In this document: one piece after another, positions 13,514-18,902 of the stretch
How positions within the stretch are numbered: position 1 is the stretch's first letter
How the letters are laid out: every line of letters starts with the position of its first letter
Origin: an uncultured Rhodospirillales bacterium
GTDB taxonomy: Bacteria > Pseudomonadota > Alphaproteobacteria > Rhodospirillales > Casp-alpha2
Assembly: GCA_938074585.1 (NCBI GenBank)
Contig: CALJEW010000066.1
Location: 1 to 18,902, forward strand
Length of the DNA stretch: 18,902 nucleotides
Direction of reading: 5' to 3'
The notes under the pieces: generated by a model
Told to the model about the DNA's origin: nothing
The model's database searches: none
Seen by the model: the letters and a program-made list of their open reading frames with translations, nothing else
Translations under genes and position numbers: made by a program

Positions 13514-14407
13514 TTAACTCAGATTTTTATAATGCGCGATGGTTTGCGCTATCCCAGTGGTTAGCGGTATGTGAGGTTGTGGCCCCAAGATGTGTTCGAA
13601 CGGTGTTGGGGTGATTTCAGCGGCCATGGGAACTTCGTCACCTGAAAAATCAATTTCTGCCTCTGGAATATGCAATTTAATAGCGGCAATAATGTCTGGT
13701 ACGTCTTCTGTTGCCCCAATCAACGAAAAAGCATGGGCACCATCGAATGGATTTAAAGCTGCGGCAACAAATGCAGCCGCAGCATCATCTACATAAATTA
13801 AATCCTGTTTTCCTGAATACCCGATCGTATAAGCCCGCCCTGCAACGGCTTCGCGACATGCAAGGGTTGGCCCTGCGGTTAAACCGGTTTCACGACCGGG
13901 GCCATAAATAATGGTTGGGCGAAACCCGATGCTTGGCATACCAGCATCCGTCCAATAAGCCCGAGCAGAACCTTCGCAAGCCAATTTAAATGCCCCATAT
14001 TGAGTCATTGGATAGGGGGTGGCACCATCGCTTGATCCAAAAATTCCACCGCTGCTGGCATAAGCAACGCCTTTCATGTTTTGGGATTTGGCAGCTTCAA
14101 AAACGTTTAAGGTCCCAAGCAAATTTACTTGCGCACCTAAGATTGGGTTATTGGCACAATCGGGGGTTAGCAATCCGGCTAAGTGGATAATAAAGCTGCA
14201 CCCTTCAGCCGATTTCATAACATGATCCGGGTTTGAGACATCTCCGGTACGCCAATCGATATTATCTGCGTTGGAGCCTGCAATTTCACGAACAAGTCGC
14301 CGATCAGAAGCACGATCAAAAACACGAAGGTCAATACCTTGAGCAAATAAGCGCCGAACAACCCATCCGCCTAAAAATCCACCGCCACCTGTAATCAGAA
14401 TTGTCAT
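13514..14407 (-). CDS. NAD-dependent epimerase/dehydratase (extended SDR)
   Basis: 297 aa. It has an N-terminal Rossmann fold with TGGGGFLGG (6-14) and an acidic residue after the second strand (FDRASD). GDV (56-58) contacts the adenine ring, and HLAG (75-78) is present. The catalytic Ser is in YASSGGIFG (116-124) and YGAFK gives Tyr137 and Lys141. The C-terminal RPTIIYGPGRETGLT and the YVDDAA strand are typical of UDP-sugar epimerase-like SDRs. Such enzymes act on nucleotide sugars, but many short members act on other alcohols/ketones; the substrate cannot be told. It begins 32 bp after the stop of the GMC dehydrogenase gene on the same strand, so a two-gene operon is likely. Start ATG 14407. 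Confidence 0.9.
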   Translation of the reverse strand: MTILITGGGGFLGGWVVRRLFAQGIDLRVFDRASDRRLVREIAGSNADNIDWRTGDVSNPDHVMKSAEGCSFIIHLAGLLTPDCANNPILGAQVNLLGTLNVFEAAKSQNMKGVAYASSGGIFGSSDGATPYPMTQYGAFKLACEGSARAYWTDAGMPSIGFRPTIIYGPGRETGLTAGPTLACREAVAGRAYTIGYSGKQDLIYVDDAAAAFVAAALNPFDGAHAFSLIGATEDVPDIIAAIKLHIPEAEIDFSGDEVPMAAEITPTPFEHILGPQPHIPLTTGIAQTIAHYKNLS

Positions 14408-14439
14408 AGAAAAGTTTTTCCGCCTTGATCTGAAATTAG

Positions 14440-16062
14440 CTAAGCCTTGAGGTCTTCTTTAATCATAACTGCCGCTTTTTCAGCGATCATGATAACTGGT
14501 GAATTAGTGTTGCCAGATGTAATGGTTGGCATGATAGACGCATCAACAATCCGCAACCCTTGAATGCCATGAACCCTCAACCGATCATCAACAACAGCCA
14601 TTGTGTCGCTGCCCATTTTACAGGTCCCAATAGGGTGGAAAATGGTGGTGGCAATGTTGCCGGCTTCACGGACCAAATCTTCATCTGATGCGATCTGAGT
14701 GCCCGGTAAAATCTCCTCAGGCTCGAATTGAGCGATAGCATTTGTTGCCATAATTTTACGGGTCAGGCGGATCGATTTTGCAGCAACGTCTTTGTCCGTT
14801 TGTGTTGATAAATAATTAGGAACAATGGCTGGATGCGCTTTGGCGTCAGGCGTTTTGATATGGATTGAGCCACGGCTGTCGGGGCGCAAATTGCAAACCG
14901 ATGCGGTGATTGCCGGGAACGGATGCAAAGGATCACCCAACTTGTCGGTGCTCAATGGTTGAATATGAAACTCCAAATCGGGGGTTTCAATACGGGGATC
15001 GCTTTTCGCAAACAAACCCATTTGGCTTGGTGCCATTGAAAGCGGGCCAGAACGGAACAGGGCGTATTCAATCCCCATGGCCATTTTGCCAAATAAACTA
15101 TTGACTTTTTGATTCAAAGTTACTGCGTTTTTGATTTTGAAAACAGTTCGGATTTGCAAGTGATCTTGTAAGTTTTCACCTATACCCTTAAGTTCATGAT
15201 TAACCGGGATATCAAGTTTAGACATAAGTTCACCCCGGCCGACACCAGAAAGCTCAAGTATTTTAGGTGAATGAACGGCTCCTGCAGATAAAATAACCTC
15301 TCCCAATGCGGTGGCTTCTGACGGGACACCGTTTAAATCGAAGGCAACACCAGTAGCGCGTTTTCCTTCAAGTAAAATTTTTGTCGTATGGGCATGAGTT
15401 AGAACTTTTAAGTTTGGCCGTCCCATAACTGGTTTTAAAAAAGCGCGCGATGTGCTTACCCGCATGCCGCCTTTTTGGTTGACCTCAAAATAACCAGAGC
15501 CTTCGTTGTTGCCATCATTGAAGTCATCCGTTTTGGGAATCCCTATTTCTTCAGCCGCATCGCGAAAGGCGTCCAAAATTTCCCATGATAATCGTTGTTT
15601 CTCGACGTGCCATTCCCCGCCTGAGCCGTGCATATCAGTTTTACCCAGGTGGTGATTTTCAGACTTTATATAATAAGGAAGGACATCATCCCAACCCCAG
15701 CCGGTATTACCCAATTGACGCCATTGATCATAGTCAGCAGCTTGGCCGCGCATATAGATCATGCCGTTGATGGACGAACATCCACCCAATATTTTTCCGC
15801 GTGGATAATTGAGTGCCCGTCCGTTTAAGCCGGCATCGGGTTCAGTCTTCATCATCCAATCGGTGCGTGGGTTTCCCATGCAAAACAAATATCCAATGGG
15901 GATATGAATCCAGTGGTAGTTATCTTTACCACCTGCTTCTAACAATAGAACTTTGTTATTTGGATCTTCGCTTAGTCGGTTAGCGAGAACGCATCCAGCG
16001 GAACCTGCACCGATTATGATATAATCAAATGTTCCCTGATCTTGTCTTGTAACTTCTGGCAC
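14440..16062 (-). CDS. GMC-family FAD alcohol dehydrogenase (choline dehydrogenase-like)
   Basis: 540 aa, usual length. FAD-binding GAGSAG is at 18-23, followed by LLLEAGG. The GMC signature 1 region runs from 81 to 106 (RALNYPRGKILGGCSSING is its core) and signature 2 is AGAVHSPKILELSGVG (260-275). The active-site pair is His476 in FHPIGTCKMG and Asn520 in SGNTNSPVIM, as in choline dehydrogenases and related alcohol dehydrogenases. Substrate is therefore a primary or secondary alcohol; choline is only one option, since no betB or betaine genes are next to it. GTG start at 16062 with GGAG six bases upstream. The gene is divergent from an MFS transporter 216 bp away, so transporter and dehydrogenase may share a substrate and regulator. 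Confidence 0.92.
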   Translation of the reverse strand: MPEVTRQDQGTFDYIIIGAGSAGCVLANRLSEDPNNKVLLLEAGGKDNYHWIHIPIGYLFCMGNPRTDWMMKTEPDAGLNGRALNYPRGKILGGCSSINGMIYMRGQAADYDQWRQLGNTGWGWDDVLPYYIKSENHHLGKTDMHGSGGEWHVEKQRLSWEILDAFRDAAEEIGIPKTDDFNDGNNEGSGYFEVNQKGGMRVSTSRAFLKPVMGRPNLKVLTHAHTTKILLEGKRATGVAFDLNGVPSEATALGEVILSAGAVHSPKILELSGVGRGELMSKLDIPVNHELKGIGENLQDHLQIRTVFKIKNAVTLNQKVNSLFGKMAMGIEYALFRSGPLSMAPSQMGLFAKSDPRIETPDLEFHIQPLSTDKLGDPLHPFPAITASVCNLRPDSRGSIHIKTPDAKAHPAIVPNYLSTQTDKDVAAKSIRLTRKIMATNAIAQFEPEEILPGTQIASDEDLVREAGNIATTIFHPIGTCKMGSDTMAVVDDRLRVHGIQGLRIVDASIMPTITSGNTNSPVIMIAEKAAVMIKEDLKA

Positions 16063-16278
16063 GTGAATCTCCGTTGTACGTCTCTAAACAAAGCGCGAGC
16101 ATAAGCTCTCTAACAACCATAAAGCAATGAATACAGGAGAGAAAGGCGGCAATGCAATGCCCTAAAAATCATTAATAGAGAGTGACTAAAATAGATATAT
16201 ACCTATAAGAAGGGCTGATATATGGTTCCGGCTTATGTTCGTTCAAGGTCACCTTTAAGCACCTATTAGGCCTAATTT
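16063..16278. promoter_or_regulatory. Divergent intergenic region between GMC dehydrogenase and MFS genes
   Basis: 216 bp that must contain promoters for both directions. AT-rich tracts at about 16170-16225 are the likely core. I could not pick reliable -35/-10 pairs or a clear operator palindrome by eye. The MFS ATG at 16279 has AGG eight bases upstream. Confidence 0.4.
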
Positions 16279-17559
16279 ATGAATCCTAAGTCCCGCCAAT
16301 CGTTTGTACAGTTGTTGCCAGCCTTACTTGTTTTTGCTTTTTGTATATTGATGATCGCCACCAGCCGCGGCATGGGCGAAACCTATGGGGTTTTTTTGCT
16401 GCCAATGAGCGAGAGTTTTGGCTGGAACCGGGCTAATGTTACGTCGGTTTACGCCGTTTACATGATTTCCTTTGGGCTGGGGTCGTTGGTGTCCGGGGTC
16501 GTTTATGACCGGCTTGGGCCACGTTATAACTACACCATCGGGCTTTTGTTGTTGAGCACTTGTTATGGCTTTGCCGGAGCAATGACATCTTTGGTTTCGT
16601 TTTATTTGGTTATTGGCATATGTGGCGGTTTGGGGGCGGCAATGGTTGGTATTGTCCCGATGCAGAGCCTGGTTTCAAAATGGTTTAGGCGGGGGAGAAC
16701 TATGGCTCTTTCCATTGCTTATTCGGGCCAAGGAATTGGCGTTATGGTGATGGCACCAACGGCTCACGTTGTAATCGAAAACAAAGGATGGCAGGGAGCT
16801 TATTCGTTAGCGAGCTATGGCTTTATTGCAATCCTCGTTTTGGTGGTATTGTTGCCGTGGCGGCGTATTGCCCTTGGTGTATCCTTGCCTCCTATGACCA
16901 AGGTTAGCGAAAACATGAAACAGGGTTCGAATAGACGTGAGGCTGGTTCTAAGACGGGAATAAATTTACGCCAAGCAATTCGATTGCCGGAATTTTGGGG
17001 GTTTTTTACGATTTTTGGTGCATCGGCTGTATCAATTTTTGGTATCAGCCTCGAGGTCGTGGTGTACCTTGTTGAACAGAAGTTTAGTATCGCTCAAGCC
17101 GCATTTGCGTTTGGCAGTATGGGTATGTTGACCATTTTGGGGATTGCCTTAACGGGCATTCTGGCTGAACGCTATCCACGTCATATTATTGCTAGTGTCA
17201 GTTATGGACTTACATTTATCGGCATTTTGGCATTGGTCGCCCTGCAATTTTATTTCAGTTGGGTATTGCTAGTGGTTTTTGTTGTAACTTTTGGATTATC
17301 AGCTGGGGCACGAGGACCGATTGTCACGGCGCAAATGGCAGAAATGTTTGCCGGGCGCGGATTGGCTTCTATTTTTGGCGCTACCAATATAGGGCAAGGA
17401 TGTGGGGCAGGCTTAGGGGCCTTTATGGCAGGTTACCTGTTCGATTTGACCGGTAACTATAATATTGGTTTCGCCATGAGTTTTTTGTTTGCGTTGCTTG
17501 GGCTGTCAATGTTCTGGCTGGTTCCAGCAATCCGACATGGGAAACGCCAAGACAAATGA
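16279..17559 (+). CDS. MFS transporter (oxalate/formate antiporter / monocarboxylate-like)
   Basis: 426 aa, with about twelve hydrophobic helices in two halves separated by a basic, polar loop at about 208-232. The N-terminal half has ATSRGMGETYGVFLLPMSES then FGWNRANVTSVYAVY, a pattern of the monocarboxylate/oxalate-formate (MCT/OFA) branch. MFS motif A between helices 2 and 3 is YDRLGPR (76-82). The second half repeats it more loosely (LAERYPRH). Likely imports a small organic acid, but the specificity is not visible. Its divergence from the GMC dehydrogenase suggests a linked substrate. No stop-gap problems; ends at 17559 with 147 bp to the next gene. Confidence 0.9.
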   Translation: MNPKSRQSFVQLLPALLVFAFCILMIATSRGMGETYGVFLLPMSESFGWNRANVTSVYAVYMISFGLGSLVSGVVYDRLGPRYNYTIGLLLLSTCYGFAGAMTSLVSFYLVIGICGGLGAAMVGIVPMQSLVSKWFRRGRTMALSIAYSGQGIGVMVMAPTAHVVIENKGWQGAYSLASYGFIAILVLVVLLPWRRIALGVSLPPMTKVSENMKQGSNRREAGSKTGINLRQAIRLPEFWGFFTIFGASAVSIFGISLEVVVYLVEQKFSIAQAAFAFGSMGMLTILGIALTGILAERYPRHIIASVSYGLTFIGILALVALQFYFSWVLLVVFVVTFGLSAGARGPIVTAQMAEMFAGRGLASIFGATNIGQGCGAGLGAFMAGYLFDLTGNYNIGFAMSFLFALLGLSMFWLVPAIRHGKRQDK

Positions 17560-17706
17560 AATTCTAATTAAGGTATACCATCTGAGCACAAAAGTTAAGA
17601 ACACAGTGTGGATGGGCTTTTGTTGCACAGATGTCTAGTATTACGTTTCAAACAAACTATATTATATCAACATCGTCACTTTTCGTTGCCTTAATGGAAA
17701 ATTAAA

Positions 17707-18576
17707 ATGAATGAACAGACCCTATATACTCCAGCAAAAGTTTGGAAGTGGGAGAAAGAAAATGGTGGTACGTTCGCCAGTACCAATCGCCCGATTGCAG
17801 GGGCAACGTTTGACAAAGAGTTACCCATCGGGACACATCCATTGCAGCTCTATTCGATGGGAACGCCTAATGGCCAGAAAGTAACGATTATGCTTGAAGA
17901 GCTATTGGCAATTGGGGTCAGTGGTGCTGAATATGATGCGTGGTTAATTCGTATTCACGAAGGTGATCAATTTGGAAGTGGTTTTACAGACGTAAACCCA
18001 AATTCCAAAATCCCAGCACTTATGGATCACACAACCGATACCCCAACGCGGATTTTTGAATCGGGCTCTATTTTATTGTATTTGGCTGAGAAATTTGATG
18101 CCCTTTTGCCCACCGACCACGGGCCGCGTACGGAATGCATAAATTGGCTGTTTTGGCTGATGGGGAGCGCTCCATATTTAGGTGGCGGCTTTGGCCACTT
18201 TTATAATTATGCGCCGTTCAAAATGGAATACCCCATCGACCGGTTTGCCATGGAAGCAAAGCGCCAAATGGATGTGCTGGATCGCCATCTAGAAGATAAC
18301 CGTTATTTAGCGGGGGATGACTATTCTATTGCCGATATTGCAACTTGGCCTTGGTATGGTTCACTTGTTTTGAACGCCGTTTATGAAGCGTCCGAATTTT
18401 TAGACACTGCTTCTTATAAAAACTTGAACCGCTGGACCAATGAAATTGCAGCGCGTGAGGCTGTTAAGCGTGGGCGAATTGTCAACCGCACCCGTGGCCC
18501 CTTAGACGAACAATTACACGAGCGCCATGACGCCAGGGATTTTGAGACAAAGACCCAAGACAAAATCGGAGCCTAG
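17707..18576 (+). CDS. yghU: YghU-like glutathione S-transferase / disulfide-bond oxidoreductase (Nu class)
   Basis: 289 aa; E. coli YghU is 288. It has the family's long N-terminal extension (VWKWEKENGGTFASTNRPIA), then TPNGQKVTIMLEELL (53-67), the thioredoxin-like GSH site with Thr53 and Asn55 in place of a catalytic Cys. EYDAWLIRIHEGDQFGSGF, NPNSKIPALMD and ESGSILLYLAEKF (118-130, gamma-Glu binding) follow. The C-terminal all-helical domain includes YLAGDDYSIADIATWPW. YghU-type enzymes reduce disulfides/organic hydroperoxides with two bound GSH. Cytoplasmic. ATG 17707 with GGA about 9 bases upstream. A strong terminator follows directly, so it is probably transcribed alone or with the MFS gene. 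Confidence 0.95.
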   Translation: MNEQTLYTPAKVWKWEKENGGTFASTNRPIAGATFDKELPIGTHPLQLYSMGTPNGQKVTIMLEELLAIGVSGAEYDAWLIRIHEGDQFGSGFTDVNPNSKIPALMDHTTDTPTRIFESGSILLYLAEKFDALLPTDHGPRTECINWLFWLMGSAPYLGGGFGHFYNYAPFKMEYPIDRFAMEAKRQMDVLDRHLEDNRYLAGDDYSIADIATWPWYGSLVLNAVYEASEFLDTASYKNLNRWTNEIAAREAVKRGRIVNRTRGPLDEQLHERHDARDFETKTQDKIGA

Positions 18577-18596
18577 GACCCTTTGTATAATTTTAT

Positions 18597-18628
18597 AAAA
18601 GGTGGGTATTTGTTGGTGCCCACCTTTT
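18597..18628. terminator. Bidirectional rho-independent terminator
   Basis: A perfect 10-bp stem AAAAGGTGGG (18597-18606) / CCCACCTTTT (18619-18628) with a 12-nt loop, followed by GTATTTTT on the plus strand. On the minus strand the stem ends in TTTT as well. It sits between the convergent yghU-like and acyl-CoA dehydrogenase genes and would serve both. Confidence 0.88.
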
Positions 18629-18634
18629 GTATTT

Positions 18635-18902
18635 TTAAGCCCCTGATTGGCGTGCGATTAGGTCTGGCCATAGATTTTTGGCTCCGCGGCTTAAAATTGA
18701 GCGGCCCAAGCGTTCAGCCCAAAAACTTTCAGAGCCAAATTCTGCACGCCAAGTCCACAGACGCTGAGTAATGAAATGCAAATCGTGCTCCTGGGTGAAG
18801 CCAATGGCGCCGTGCACTTCATGGGATGTATCTGTAATTGCTTCAACCGCTTCGCTGCAAACGACTTTGGCTGATGCAGTATCAAACTCTGCCTTGCTTA
18901 AA
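18635..18902 (-). CDS. Acyl-CoA dehydrogenase, C-terminal part (cut by window edge)
   Basis: The last 88 codons, continuous to the right edge. The frame reads LSKAEFDTASAKVVCSEAVE, then HEVHGAIGFTQEHDLHFITQ and RLWTWRAEFGSESFWAERLG. The Q/HxVHGAIGFTxEHxLHxxTRRLWxW block is characteristic of the C-terminal helical domain of acyl-CoA dehydrogenases (FAD-dependent fatty-acyl or other acyl-CoA oxidation), particularly the smaller members in alphaproteobacterial degradation clusters. The catalytic base position cannot be judged here. Stop at 18635-18637, just beyond the shared terminator. The true start lies outside the window. Confidence 0.9.
   Translation of the reverse strand, partial: LSKAEFDTASAKVVCSEAVEAITDTSHEVHGAIGFTQEHDLHFITQRLWTWRAEFGSESFWAERLGRSILSRGAKNLWPDLIARQSGA

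Noticed and set aside
17586..17628. CAAAAG/CTTTTG inverted repeat after the MFS gene as a terminator
   Set aside because: A six-bp stem with a loop of about 25 nt and no T-run.
1..18902. CRISPR array, toxin-antitoxin pair or known anti-phage cassette
   Set aside because: I found no regularly spaced repeats, and none of the genes carries a defence signature beyond the speculative Lon-like domain.

Overview
The window looks like chromosomal DNA of a Gram-negative proteobacterium, most likely a marine-type alphaproteobacterium. That placement is an inference from gene content: GMC dehydrogenase, acyl-CoA dehydrogenase, YghU-type glutathione transferase, DUF1538/P-II genes, and IS66 and IS3 scars. 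I see no rRNA or phylogenetic marker that would fix the taxon. The left third, about 1-6000, is visibly richer in A+T than the metabolic genes on the right.

Region 1 (1-5880), accessory cell-envelope genes. Two plus-strand genes encode a coiled-coil/LPP20-like protein (partial at the left edge) and a membrane-anchored protein with a Lon (S16)-type Ser-Lys protease domain. Facing them is a tightly packed minus-strand operon: an SH3-like exported protein, a periplasmic M48 metallopeptidase and a membrane-anchored TPR protein. Between the two groups (2045-2519) lie terminal sequences of an IS21-like and an IS66-like element.

Region 2 (5880-8140), a graveyard of mobile DNA. It holds a possible surface-antigen C-terminal remnant, the C-terminal end of an IS3-family transposase, a truncated IS66 element (TnpA plus the first half of TnpB), and a small gene broken both by a frameshift and by the IS66 end. 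It also has a small membrane-protein remnant, an intact tRNA-Leu(CAA) and, directly after the tRNA, a frameshifted and deleted tyrosine-recombinase remnant. The tRNA was probably an integration site.

Region 3 (8139-12472, minus strand). A stand-alone two-domain rhodanese is followed by a compact four-gene operon: DUF3050 protein, two-repeat DUF1538 membrane protein, and two P-II-like proteins. This is the best candidate here for an uncharacterised functional system: a membrane protein with two dedicated P-II-like sensors and a possible metal-dependent enzyme.

Region 4 (12473-13500) is about 1 kb with no intact gene, ending in a decayed FAD-monooxygenase fragment.

Region 5 (13514-18902), ordinary catabolic genes. 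A GMC-family alcohol/choline-type dehydrogenase and an NAD-dependent epimerase/dehydratase (minus) are divergent from an MFS carboxylate-type transporter (plus). A YghU-like glutathione transferase and a strong bidirectional terminator follow, then the C-terminal end of an acyl-CoA dehydrogenase (minus, cut by the window edge).
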